A stretch of 64,000 bases of DNA from Enoplosus armatus (lineage: Eukaryota > Chordata > Actinopteri > Centrarchiformes > Enoplosidae), in assembly GCF_043641665.1 (NCBI RefSeq), contig NC_092192.1, forward strand, positions 3,304,658 through 3,368,657. Direction: 5' to 3'. The position numbers and the translations under genes were made by a program. Of this stretch, positions 37,179 through 50,186 are shown piece by piece (within the stretch, counting starts at the first letter, position 1; every line of letters starts with the position of its first letter). The notes under the pieces were generated by a model. The model saw nothing but the letters and a program-made list of their open reading frames with translations. It did no database searches and was not told the DNA's origin.

Positions 37179-37192
37179 GTTGCCATGGCGAC
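37179..37192. promoter_or_regulatory. RFX X-box-like motif
   Basis: GTTGCCATGGCGAC, one mismatch from the palindrome, directly after a 200-base pyrimidine-rich stretch. Its flank CGACGGG resembles the flank of the 12266 site (TGACGGGG). Confidence 0.45.
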
Positions 37193-37555
37193 GGGATTCT
37201 TTCCCCCCGTTAATGACTGTGGCGTGGTTGGTAGGGGGTCACTCTCCACCACCACCACCACCGCATCATGGCCTAATCTGAGGTGACACAGCCAATATCC
37301 TCACACACACACGAGAAAAACGCACACATGCATGCACACACACTCACACCAACACTGGCATGCGGCAAACATTCACAGGAGCCCACTGGGAAGAATGTGT
37401 GTGTACAAGAGCATGCACACGCACACACACACACACACACACTCGACAGGCCCCTCCCCTCACCACCCTCCCACCACACCACACACACTCATTCACATAA
37501 TTCACAGTCTCACATTCAGCTACACTCAACCCTCCAATAATGAACCCTCACTCAT

Positions 37556-37566
37556 ACACTCACACA

Positions 37567-37605
<39 letters not shown>

Positions 37606-37608
37606 ACT
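37556..37608. repeat. (CA)n microsatellite with CTCA interruptions
   Basis: CA tract interrupted by CTCA units. A 22-base CA tract occurs shortly before at 37421-37442. Confidence 0.9.
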
Positions 37609-38789
37609 TCCTCTCCCATGAACATCCAGTACCAAAGCGTCTCCACTAAAGATTCTGGCTGTTGAGTTATAACTTCCTACATACACATCAAACTCTCTTC
37701 TCCAAACTCCAGACTTACAGTTCTGAGCTCCAACTTTTCGAGGGTGTGGTCCAAAAATTCAAAGCACCGCAAACACGGCTAGATGCTCAAGACTAAAAGC
37801 CGGTCAACGCGTGCCCGAGCGGTACTGGTTGTGGAAGCTGCAGCTACGTGTGATAGTGATTACGCATGTGAGGTTGTACAGCGTGTCGTAGCAACTGGAG
37901 CAATTAGCCTCAGGTAACTTCAGGTAGTTACACTGATGTCACCAGGGGCCCAAAAGCACATAATCGCATCAGTCGTTTCAGAAAGTGACCCGAAAGGCAC
38001 GCATGTTTACGTTCAGCTGACAAAGGCCTGTAGTGGGTGTTGTAATTACGACGGCAGCAAAGGAGGAAGACACGTGACGTTATAGAGCAACTAAGTCCAA
38101 GATACTCCATAACAGAAGATGGCGCATTACAAGCTGCACCAACGGTATGAAATGGTATACACTTCCTGTCTCCTAAGTGGGCGTGGTCACCTCCCCGCCG
38201 CCTTATTTTGCCGCTTGTTTTATTCCTCTAATAATATCCTCTTTTCCCCCTCCAACGACAGTTAAATAATAACGATAACATTGTTATTAAGCAAAGAAAT
38301 AGACGTTTCATTTGAGTGTTAACTTTTTATTCAGCACCAGCAGCGAGAAGAGGTATCTGTGCTGAGACAGAGACAGGTCTCGAACAAAGTTCACTTTCTC
38401 CAGATCTGTCCGTCTGAAAAATGCCATTGTTGTGTCAGAATGTTCAGAAGATATGTGGCTTGTGAAAAATGGGCCCAATATTGATTTCGGTGACTACGGG
38501 GCGAGAGAATCGTTCATAATCTGTAATCACGTTCACTTCTCCTATTGGAGTGAATAGACTCAGGACCTGCCGCTAGTCTCCTAGATGGGCGGGGCAGTAG
38601 CGAAACCCACGTGCCACCGATACAGAAACTGACTCGGAGTTGGGCCGCCACCTTTAAACCTCCTCTAAACCGTCTCTGAAGTCGTAGGGAGAAAGTGAGG
38701 GTGGATGGATGTGTCACCAAAACAACAAGACTTTAACACGGGAGATCGCTGCTCGTTTCCGCTTTCCAACTGCAAGTCAACGTTGTTTT

Positions 38790-38971
38790 TTTGTAACCGT
38801 GACCACGATTGTTGCATAATCTTAGCCACATGTTTATTATTGTAATCGACGGCACTGCCCTAACCTTAGCAAAGTAATCATTGTAACCACAACCACAATG
38901 TTTCCCTAACTTTAACAAAGTACTTATTTTAACCCAAAACCATGATCTTTTCCTAAACCTAACCAAACCGT
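38790..38971. repeat. degenerate tandem repeat, four units of 41-49 bases
   Basis: Units begin near 38790, 38839, 38881 and 38929. The shared pattern is TTGTAACC(A/G)..ACCACGAT, then T(T/C)CC(C/T)TAAC(C/T)TTA(A/G)C(A/C)AAGT. The fourth unit ends CTAAACCTAACCAAACCG. Similar text is common in fish genomes. Confidence 0.6.
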
Positions 38972-40599
38972 AACATTGTCACATCATTAAACTGATTTGT
39001 TCCCCAACAGTGATTTGTACAGTAAAGGCACTGACAAATGACGTCCTCCTGCCGGCATCAGATCAGAAAATGCTTCTATGACAAACTAAAAAAAGAAAAC
39101 GCAAGGGGCTACGCTGGTGAGGAAGTCTTTAAGGTACAGGTGAGACGATTAAATGCAATCCCAGAAGGCCGCTTTGTGATAGATCCATGAATTATGACGG
39201 CTCATCAGACACCAAAGCACAGCACAGTGGTTTATAATACTGTAAGATAGGATTTTATCAAAGCATAGGCAGAATTATGGAAATCTCATTGCAAAGAAAT
39301 CTACCAGGAGTGAGTTAAAATCATGGAAAGTCTCAAGTCATAGGTTGCATTATCAAATCACCCAAAAGTGACTGCTGCTCCTTGTGACCTTTTCTTTGTC
39401 GCAGTGAGTGACGCTGTCAGGCCAACGCGCTACTTCTACAGTCCAGAAAGAAAACACTGAAGACTGTTTCAGATCATCGGAGCTCATTTTCTATCACAGA
39501 CCTCCTCCATTTGACTTGACTCGCTCTATTTCCTGATCTCAAACATTCTCATCAATAACACACTGAGCTAACAAACTGGGATTGTGAGGTGTGTGTGTGT
39601 TATCGGTGACACACACGCCTCACGATCCCAGTTCCTCAGAATGTCAAAGTGAAGTTCCCTCTAATATAATCTTCAGACTCTGTGTGTGTGTTAATTCACA
39701 CAATTACCTGTCAGGGTTCTCTGGAAGTGCTGTATGCTGGTAGGAAACTCTGCATGCTTTCAAACTACCACAGTGGAATTCACACAACACACACATTCCT
39801 GTTCTGAATGATTTACAAAGCTTGTAAGCACGTCCGCCGGTAGGTTTGAGGTCTCTTTCCTTGTTGTAGTTCCTAAACTGCAAGCTTCCATCAGGAGCTG
39901 CCAATATCTTTGGAAAAAGGAACAATACTCAACAGCAAGGATGGACTCAAACATGCGGGGCCCGGTGGCAGTCATGGTGTCGTAAAAGTTGCCGTGGATG
40001 AAACACTTCCAAACGGATATTAACTCACAGACTTGGCTCGGAGCTCATAAACAGGGCTGGACAGCTTATACAGACTGTATTTGGTGTAGCAGAGAAACCC
40101 ATTATCAACACATGACTGAAATCTGTATTTATCTCGTAGTGTGAATGGAGGTCAAGCAGAGAAGGACTGGTGAAGGGGAAGCTGAGGAGGAGAACATGGA
40201 TGGGATGCAGAGAGAGGAGAGACATGAGCCGTTATAATCCACAGTCCTGACAAAGCTGTGCTTTCTCAAGCAGCAGCTCACATGACAAACTCCCAGCAGC
40301 TCCACGACCTTCAGATAAACTTAAACTCTGTTAGAGCTGGTATTGTTTTCTCCAGGAGACTCTGGGCGTTAACTCCACAAACAGCAGCCACGCCGGACTC
40401 CATTAACGGTCCTGACACGGGCCACCGCCCTACAAACCAGCTAGCCTTTTTTGAGCCAACTAATTTTCTCTCCCCTTCTCTCTCTCACTTATATATATAT
40501 ATTTAATAGTCAGGTGTCAATAACATTCTTACTATAACTCTGAGCCATATTCTTACTCTTTCTAGCCTTGCATTTGTTTAATTTGTCCACGTTTTGAAA

Positions 40600-40930
40600 T
40601 ATTGGCCTCTGAGATTCTTCTTCCACTCGAATACAATGGAGGTGAAAAAGATTTCACTAAAACACTTTATTTAAAACAAGGCTAAGAGTCTACAGCCATG
40701 CTAGCAGCTCTGTATGGCTATACTTAGTAGTTTTAGCGTGCTAACATTTGCTAATTAGCACTAAACACAAAGTACAGCTGAGGAATGTCTTTAGATTTGC
40801 AGATATTTGGTCATAAACGACAAATTTAAAAATTTGAGCAGATGGTGCAAGTTTAAGGGGATCACCAAAGTTATTACAATAATGTGTACAATATTCCACG
40901 GCAAGGTGGACATTAGAATTGCTTTCTTTT
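40600..40930 (+). repeat. fish dispersed repeat, long fragment
   Basis: Runs from TATTGGCCTCTGAGATTCTT through GAGTCTACAGCCATGCTAGC, TGCTAATTAGCACTAAACAC and AAAGTACAGCTGAGGAATGT to GGGGATCACCAAAGTTATTA. The last phrase links it to the fragment at 30615. Non-coding. Confidence 0.6.
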
Positions 40931-41339
40931 GTAAAAACAGTCCGCCACTTAAGTTTTGACAGTGTGTTCTGTGGACTATCCACAGTAAAAAAGACGAATG
41001 ATGACAAAAACATACTTTGTGAGCAGCACAAACTTCACCTCCCGTGTATTTGGGCCAGAAGACTCAAAGATAAAACCTCAGCAAATAAAAATAGAAAGAA
41101 ATCCACGATGATGAATCTTCAGTGTAAAGACACAACAACAGTCGTCAAAACTCAACTAACCACACTTTTGGTCACAGGTTGAATATGTATATATATCCTC
41201 ACTGTACTCGTAAACAAGCCAGTGAGCTAACTGATATTCATTTAGCAAGTCTGCTGATCAAACAGCAGGTCAGACAACCAACTTAATCTAACCTCTCACT
41301 CCATGAAGAGCCAGAGACTGAGAAACCATGACCCAACAG

Positions 41340-41371
41340 AGAGGAGGAGGAGGAGGAGGAGGAGGAGGAGG
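41340..41371. repeat. (GGA)n trinucleotide repeat
   Basis: About ten GGA units within a purine-rich context. Confidence 0.9.
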
Positions 41372-44189
41372 GCGAACAAGAACAAGAGCAAAGAAACCGA
41401 CAAGACTTTCCGAAACCCAAATGAAGCCTTTTAAGTTTTATTAGACAGTCAGAAAAACACTGACGCACTGCGAGCTTAATCACACAGACCAATACATAAA
41501 TAAGTCCGCCCTGTCCCTCCAGAAGTGTGTGAGCGCTGCGTATGACCTCACAAGCCACATCATCCAGTTGAGTGCAGTTTTCTGTTCTCCTGCACACCAT
41601 CAGGCCAATAGAAGAAAAGTTGTGGTATTTCTTAAATTAATCAACTGTTCATATTTTCATGGTGTGTTGTTACGTTTGTGTAGTTTGCGGGCAACAACAC
41701 GAGGACAGACACTCAGCGTGGCTGTCTGACTGACCAGCTAGCAGCTAGCTTCTTTTTTTTTTTTTTTAAATGAAGCAGTTACTGTAACTTCCTGTGGCAT
41801 TTTCACAGTAAAAGCTATCGATCAAAGACAACTCATGATAGCTTTTACAGTGGCATCTTTCGTCCATCTTTGTTTTGTTGAACTGTTTGTTTAATTTGGT
41901 TTTTGAGTGCAGCTCTTAACCTTAAACACGCACTTTGAATACTTTATACATTTTAAATTCACAATATTCAGTTTTCAACTTACCGCTGATCAGTTTCCTT
42001 TTAGTTTTTCATACCTTTCGTTATTGTGCAAACCGGAGCACTGAATGAACACAATTTCATTCTCCTGAATACTGAATACTGTATATATAAAGAACACCTC
42101 CCTGCTGTTAGCTACCTCGTGTGAAAAACCAGGAAATGGTGCGTTTCAGGTTTGTTTGGAATAAACAGAAGGACAACCAGAGAGCTTCAGTGATGCCAGA
42201 ATCACGAAACATACAAGGATGACAGATTAGCACATTAAGTCAGACAGAGTTAAACTGTCACTTCAATGTATAGTCAACACAGATGGCTACTGGGCCGGCC
42301 AAGCTGTTCCATGGAAGGAGTGTGTTTAGATGGGTGTGTGTAAACAAGAGATTTTTTTTTTCCCAACTACACCACCACCTTTCTCACTCTCTCTTCTCCA
42401 TCTCGATATTTCCACCAACCTCCTGCTTTTCTTGTCATGCTGGTGATTGACAGGCAGGTTAAAGATGGAAAGACGACCAAAAACAAACTCGTTTTCGTGG
42501 GCAAACTGGTGAAACCACAAACAAAACAAAACACCGCATCTGGCTTTGACTGCTACAGTGTGAGCAGGCTGGCTGCTTGAAGGCTGCCACACCTTCAGTT
42601 TTACGACAGTAGCCTTTCCAGACCTCTCCCATCACACACTTCCTCAACAATTTGAATAGGTCTAGTAGCTGAAGCGATTAGTTGATTACTCATCAACAGT
42701 AAAACTAAAATTACATTTCTGCATAATGCATATTGATCATATTGTTTATAAACTCAATGTGAAAAATGAAGTGACAACAACATACCTATAATATGTCCAA
42801 TATGTGGCCTGTTTTTGTCTCTTTACTACAACTTGATGTCCCACTTGGATTTGAAATTGTGCCGAGATGTTGGACTCAGATATTTGGACTTATGGACGTA
42901 TGTAATATCTAACTTATTATATGCATATCATTGGACTTTGTATATCCATTCATTGTTCCAGCTTTCGTTTTATCCCTGTGATTGTAATGGCTGACAAACT
43001 GAAGCATTTGGTTGTCAAAAATATCAACTTAGTGAAGGCATTAGGCCTAAACAGAAGAGACAAGTTGGAAAATTCTCACCATGACATGGCTTAATGCATC
43101 AACACTGATTTTTATACGATTTTATACTGTATTTATTTCAGATGGTGTAAATGCTAGACTGTAGTAATGAAAGTAAGGAGTAGGAGGAGGCCTCTAATAG
43201 ACAGAGCTGCAGTCCGCCTCTTATTCATGTACTGCAGCAGTGCATCTTGTAACAGAGTCAAACAGTCCATCACGACTTGAACTGGATCCCAGTTCCTCCA
43301 AAATCGGTTGACAAAGCTAGTGCCAGGAGTCGATCAGGAAACTATTTTGTTTACAGATCTGACAAACACTGAGCCAGTGTAACTACTGCGGTCCTGAGTA
43401 TTTATTTCATAATATAACTTTAATACAAGGTAAAGAAGTCCAGCAGCTTTGAGAGGCCTCAATTAATATTTCCTATTGTTCTGAAAGAATCCACATCTCC
43501 GTGATGCCAGCTGTGATTTGTTTGCAGTTCTCCGTCACTTCCATTGCCTTCACTGTACACACTGCTGACAAGATGACGCAATGGCACACTTCAGTCCAGG
43601 TCTGAATCCTCTTCAGGATGGTGAAGAAGATGAGAAACCAAATCAAGGTCACATCAGCAGCTCAGTGCGAACACTGTGTGAAGACGCACGTCGCTTGATG
43701 CTTACTCTTGTTCACCGTGATATTCGTAGTAGGCAAGCTTCAAATGTTTGGATTTTGAACTTAGTAACCGTGTCCAGGGTTGAATTTTGGTATCGTGACA
43801 AGGGAATCAGCCAGCTCTGCTCTGCTCTGCCTTCACCATATAAACGGTGCTGTGTCTCTATAAATAGCCCTGAAGCCCTGGGGTGGGCCAGCCTGAGCAA
43901 GGCCGCCCAGCAAACACAGAAAGAAAAAAAAGACACCATGACACCACCAACAACTCTGCTTCACCCCCCGCCCTGCTCTGCTGAATCCAGGGCAACAAAC
44001 TCCAACATAGTCAAGATGCATCATCCCCCAAGATTTTAGCAAATTCAGACCAATACTTCATGCAACATATATTCTGTTGAGACAATAGCTCTGCCCTCTC
44101 CTACCTACACTAAATATACACAAAAGCATGTGTAAGATTACACTGATTGAACAACCATGGGCTTTCACCTGCTGCTATAAAAGCTATAA

Positions 44190-44310
44190 AAGCCTCCACT
44201 TTTGTGGTTTCAGGCTTTCCCCAACACTTTGGAATCTGGCTGCAGGGATTTGCTCCCATTCAGCCACAAGAGCATTAGTGAGGTCCGACCCTGATGTTGG
44301 CCAATAAGCT
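44190..44310. repeat. probable dispersed repeat fragment
   Basis: GGATTTGCTCCCATTCAGCC then ACAAGAGCATTAGTGAGGTC and CTGATGTTGG is a phrase I recognise as recurrent in fish genomes. The family is unknown to me and the limits are approximate. Confidence 0.4.
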
Positions 44311-45502
44311 CACATTCGGGTTAAAACAATGACGTCCTTTACATCCTGTATCTTCCGGCCACGAGCGGCAGCTGTGAGTGGACTGTTTCTGAGCAGCGCT
44401 CCAGGGGGTGAGCGAGAAAGAAAGTCTGCACCATCTTTGATTTGGCATGGTTTGCATTGACTCTTTACTTTGCAACCACCTTGATATTGTATTCATTCCC
44501 ACCTTGGAGGTCGCTAAGAAAATTGCTGCCTACCATTCTGAGAGTCTGTATTTTCAGCCAACACATTTCATGAACCCCTGAACGTACTGTTTTTGTGATA
44601 TATTGTGACATAAATCACAGTCCATACCATAACCCACCATGGGTTAATTATATCAATGGCGTACCATTTTATTTATACTATTCTGATTTCTTGTTTTGTC
44701 ACACAATCTCATCTTTTCGTCTCCTCCCTCACAAACATTTTCATCTGGCCTCGTTAGTAAAGCCTTTATTAAAATATAACGTTTCTATTTACACCTACAG
44801 ATACAGTATGTGATCAAATACCCCATTTTCTAGAACGGCTTTTTAATACTTATTGCTGTGTAGTTGTATATTATGACCTGACATATTAGTTAACAATGTG
44901 GAAATGACATTTTTATTTCATTCTGTTTTTAAAATAAATGAAGTTCTTAAGAAGATGTGAAATATTGCATCTGTGTGCAGCTCTGGCTCTATAGTGAAAT
45001 GCAGACTAACGAAAAGCACAGATCTGACATTTACCTTCCTCCTGCTCTCCAGACTACCTGCTTCCCATTAATTGTCAGTGATTCAGCTGACTGAATGACC
45101 TGACCAAAACGCCACCCGCCAGCAGTGACCCTAGCGATGGCCCTAACGCACCCAGTCTATTCCTCACACCGTGTCTTCACACACCGCTCTCATTTATCTC
45201 TTCTGTCACACATAAAACATAAAGTCTCCACCTTCGTTCTCCCCCTAACACCAACCTAACCGTCTCATCTGGTGGTCACACAAACATTTCTGTCAGCACG
45301 CCGTCATCCCACCCTTTGCACTCTGCCGCTCGCCTTTAATGTTGGCGATCAAGGAGCTGTAGCTTATTGTACTGCTGCACACGCCGTAAATTACTCTGAA
45401 TAAGGGCACCACATAAAATGGAAAATGGAAAAGTGCAGTGAGCCGGTTAGCTGCGACACCTCCTCACCACCTGGAAAATACTTAACAGTATGCTTATTAG
45501 AG

Positions 45503-45565
45503 CGCCCTCAGCTCAGCCAGTGAAGCATGAGACTCCTGATCTCCAGGTCACAAGTGCCTTTAAAT
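45503..45565 (+). pseudogene. tRNA-Lys-like remnant (pseudogene or SINE head)
   Basis: GCCCTCAGCTCAGCCAGTGA then AGCATGAGACTCCTGATCTC and CAGGTC follows tRNA-Lys(CUU) from the acceptor through the D arm (A box) and anticodon arm into the variable region. The anticodon position reads CTG instead of CTT, and the T arm/B box is lost after GGTC, so it is not a functional tRNA gene. Confidence 0.55.
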
Positions 45566-46954
45566 TACAAATACAACCCTGGATACTTCAGTGTCATTTC
45601 AAATAATTAATTAATGACATCAAACCCACGCCAAGTCCTTCTTTGTGATCGGCCGCTGTAATCTATTTTTTGTGGCACGCCTACTTTCCCACAAACTACC
45701 TCACCTACTTCTACTGTACTGTCAGTTAGCAGGTCACAATCACCACTGCCAAAGAAATGCTTTCTGTTGTTGAAACAATGGTGCATTCAACGTTTCGGCG
45801 TCAAACACTGGTGCTTAACATTCTTGCAACAAAGTCACTCTTCCACAAGTAACTCTCCGAACACTGACAGAAATCACTCTGTGGCACATCACTGTTTGAC
45901 CGGCTTCTGACCACGAACGTTTTTGTTTTTAACCCACAATCCTGCAAAGTTACCCGAGTCACATACCTGTGGAAAGAAATTCAACCAGAGACACGTTGCA
46001 AACAAGCGCAAAACATTTTCACAATGAACGCACCCCTGCTGTGAACTAGTTTCATTCAGAAGTGGAATACAATATATGTGTGGGTGGACTGAACAACAGC
46101 AATACTGGAATCAATTATTCTAGCGAAAGACAGTGACAGTTGCATGCCGGAAAACTCAACCTGTTTTGCAGATGCATTGTGTTCTGGTCTATTTTTGACT
46201 ACTGAGGGTTTAGAAATCTGTTTGTGTCTCTGCTATGATAGATTTCTCACTTTATTTTAATGTTTTTTAAGAAAGGATTTTCAGAAAGTCGCCCCTGATT
46301 CTACAGTACTGACACTAAAACATGACATGTACATTGATCTTTTAGATCCTTGAAAAGGTTTCTCCATGTAGCTGCTAGTAATACCTCTGACATTAACGTG
46401 TCTGTACAAGTGAGTTAAATGTCAAATTTCCCACCAAATTCAATTCATTTTAAAGTAACTGTTGCAATCAGAGGATTCGCTCATGAAGGTGACGTAAACA
46501 TGCAAAACTTTCACGTGAAGTTGAACTGCAGGAAGCTAGTATTGTAGCTAATGCTAATTCACTGACTACTTCTGACTTTTTTTCTGATTACTGACAAATT
46601 TAAGTCATTTCCATCTCTCTGTGACGTCCGACTGACTGTAATAGTTTGCTGTTCCTGGATGTTTTGGTTCCCTGGACAAACTCTGATTCAAAACAAATCC
46701 ATCACAGTGAACAATCTGCTGCTTTGTTTTGTCGAAGCCACAATTTCATTGCGTTTACTGAATTAAGCAGGATTTGGCGGCACATTCAAGGACGCTCCAA
46801 TATTTGAGAACTGTTAGTCGTTCTCTGAAAAGAATCAATTGCATAGTTTAAAAAAAAACCAGAGCGATCATAATGAGCTGAAACATGCAAAATCATGGCC
46901 GCTGTGTAATGTATCAGTCAATTTAAAAAGTTCACCACTGTTGAAAATGTTCCA

Positions 46955-47107
46955 GATGTTGATATTAATGAGGTTTCTTCCAGTTTTTCCCTGTTTAAAG
47001 TTTTTTTGTGGAGTTTTTCCTTGTTTGAAACGAGGGTCTAAGGACAGAGGGTGTCGTATGCTCTACACAGATTGGGCTAGAGAAATAAAATTGACTTGAC
47101 TTGATAA
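46955..47107 (+). mobile_element. non-LTR-retrotransposon-like 3' end
   Basis: GAGGTTTCTTCCAGTTTTTC, GTGGAGTTTTTCCTTGTTTG, GGGTCTAAGGACAGAGGGTG and ATAAAATTGACTTGACTTGA follow a motif very common in percomorph genomes. The direct TTGAC repeats at the right edge resemble the short tandem tail of a target-primed retroelement. No reverse-transcriptase frame is present. Confidence 0.5.
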
Positions 47108-47456
47108 GATGGCAAGAAGAGGCAGAAATTATCATTTCTTTCCCATTTTCATGAAACTCAGATAACCAGAAGAGTCGATCTGACCAGAGAACTGCCGCTC
47201 AGTTTTTAAGGCTGGGGTGACATGCTGGCAAAAATTGGCTTGTTCTGACCCCTCCACCCACCCATGACATGCTGACAACTCAGTAAGCTGTGCATGTGTG
47301 TGTTTATGTATGTGTGTGTGGTGTAGTGTGGACGGGGATACACAGAACATCCACTATCTCAGTGGTCTGCTCAAACTTTGTCCAGCATAGTTAATCATTG
47401 CCTACTGTGTGGCATCAGCTCACTCTCTCGCTCTCCCTCACACGCGCACACACGCA

Positions 47457-47514
<58 letters not shown>
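47457..47514. repeat. (CA)n microsatellite
   Basis: Fifty-eight bases, CA after one CTCA interruption. Confidence 0.95.
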
Positions 47515-47516
<2 letters not shown>

Positions 47517-47608
47517 CAGACTTTGTATTCAAGGGCCCTTTGCTGCTTATGCCATGCCCAGGAATGTACAGCTGACCCTGCTCTCACATCTACAGCCCAG
47601 CTGATCCA

Positions 47609-47610
<2 letters not shown>

Positions 47611-47668
<58 letters not shown>
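47611..47668. repeat. (AC)n microsatellite
   Basis: Fifty-eight bases of AC, 97 bases after another CA tract in the same sense. Confidence 0.95.
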
Positions 47669-47669
<1 letters not shown>

Positions 47670-50186
47670 ATGGAGCATGCTCAGTTGTGCCTCCGTGATG
47701 CAGAATCAGTGCACTGCTATCAGTTAACTACACTTCCAATAATGCACAGCCTTAACTATGACGGGAGGAAATTGATTTCCGCTCCCACGGCGTCAAAAAA
47801 AAGTTATCTGGGTCAAAGGCAGAAATAAAGATAGAAAGTAAGAAAGAATGAAAGAGCTTCAGGAGACACATTCAGCCAGAAGACAATGAAAAATCATCTT
47901 AAGCAAACTTAGGAGACTTTAAGAGTCCTTGATATATCATCCTTATACAAGTGATGGTGCACCACATCATTTAAAGTAATAACCCACAACATTTAGAGTG
48001 TGTAAATAAATGTCTGGTTTGCTCCGATCGACTGACTGATGTAACATTAAAGTGTATTTAACTGCTCTTACCGTAGTTCATGAAAGCTTTCAGAGTCACT
48101 GTTGTAAACTATGCCTGTTATACAGCCCTTTATAAGGGAAAGACTTCTCCACCACACAGGAAGTGATGCGTTTTATGTTTCTGGTTTGTTTGGAATAAAC
48201 AGCAGAACATTTTAGCAGTTTGCATTAGCTCTGAAAGAAACGGTGCCACCTACAGAAACTTCCAACTTAAAGGAAGACGTCACGGCAGAAGTCTGAGGAT
48301 AATAAGACCAGATCCAAAATGTTAAAAGACCCAAATAGAGAAAGAACACCACCACAGTGAACTATCAGTAACTAACAGAACATTTTTCCTGCACTTCACA
48401 GTTCACACTCGCCATCTGCCTCAAAGTAACGAATTTTTCTCCTGCAATAATTATGCCACACCACACGATAAGAGCTGATAACGAGTCAGCTCGGATCCAC
48501 TCGGGGTAAATGGCGCACAGATCCAAGAACCAAGCAATAGAAAGGGACACAAGCCGCCCTGATTACACAGAAAATAATTTGGACATGGCTCAACTTGGTC
48601 TAGTATTGGATCTCGGACAGCGGCAACCGACAGCACCAGTGAAGACCTCTACGTTGCAATCCCACTTCATGAAAGCGCAGTGCAGAAAAACCATAGCGAT
48701 GACCTCATAGCATTCATGCAGATGCAGTATGTGGAGATGAAATGCACTGCAAACAAAGTCAAAGCTTTAACTGACTTTGAATTTAACACACCTGACGTGC
48801 AGCTTTGACCTGTGAGGCTCAGTCTGCACGTAAGAAAGATAGACACACCAACATGTAGCAATTACAATCATGCAGGTGCTCCGCTTGCACACTGTTCACT
48901 GTGTTTAAAACCTACTGAGGATTAAGTGTTGCTGCTCCGGTGCAATGCTTGCTGCAAATTCCTGCAGATTTACTGTATTTGGCCAATAAAGTGCTTGTGA
49001 TTCAAATGCTGAGTTCATGTGCATTACCTGGGTTACTGACATCCGGCATAAGTCATAAACGCCCCTGTTGTATCTAACAGATTCATTGAGGCCAATTATA
49101 ATTGTACAGGGGGAGTCATGACAGCACCTACTACATGTATTGCAGGCTGAAAGCAATTTAATGTGGCTACTACTTTTAAAATGACATGGTTATGCGGTGG
49201 AGGGGTAAAAGAGGTCTTCAGTCACAAGGCTACAGACGGATCTATTGGTTTCCACTTTCAGTTAAAAGCCCTTCATTGAGCAAAGCAGTCACATGTTTGC
49301 CCTGGAGCCCAAAGTACTTTGACCCTTCATACAGATTTTACAAAAGAGACACTCTTAACTACGGGTACAGCTAACTCGCTAGCTTTGCTAATCCACCTTT
49401 ACCTGGAGGCCGAGCGGCTCTAGAGAAGCTCCGTGGAAACAGCTGACAGTTAGGAGAGCAGGAAATGTAATGTTACGAAGACTAGCATTCCTGTTATTAA
49501 CTGAAGAAATGCTACTTTGTTAGCATAGAGTACCTAAGCCTGCTAACTGTTTGAATTGATGAAATACCCTTTCCATACATATTTCTAGTCATGTTCTGAC
49601 CTTTTGTTAGTCGTGTTAGCCTGTTAGCTAACGTAAACTGGGACAATGGCTCTTTTTGGTTTCACAGCACTAATGAGATTATTTCTACCTCTGAGAAATG
49701 TTTGCAGCTGTCTTAGTCCCTGTTAGCCTGACAATGTCAGCTATCATTTCCACTTTACAGTTTGCTGACCATCCCACAAATACATCTCCAACAGTCGACA
49801 TGAGGCGGCACCGGTCAGCTTTACATGTGTACATCTGAGGTACTCTGGATAGGTGTGAAATACAGGGTTGGTACAAGGCAGTGCTAAGGATCTGTATAGT
49901 GCATATACTAAATTATTATGGTATGGCTACTTATGATCCATTTTGGGAAGCCGCCCAATTATATCTTATCCAAACTCAATAAACTTGAAGGACTGAAGGG
50001 AAGGACCAAACGTAAGGAACTGGTTTTCACACCTTGATGCACAGGCTGGCTAAACAAATGTCTTGCAATTTTTGCACAGCCTCTTTAACAACTTACTGAC
50101 ACACCATCGCCTGCTGCAATTAGTCAACAATGTCACACAAGCGGTTGCAGGCTGCAAACTTTAAGTTTACTTCAATGGAGTGTAAG

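Noticed and set aside
43581..44039. 152-residue plus-strand frame
   Set aside because: No recognisable domain, no flanking splice sites of quality, and mixed composition typical of chance frames.
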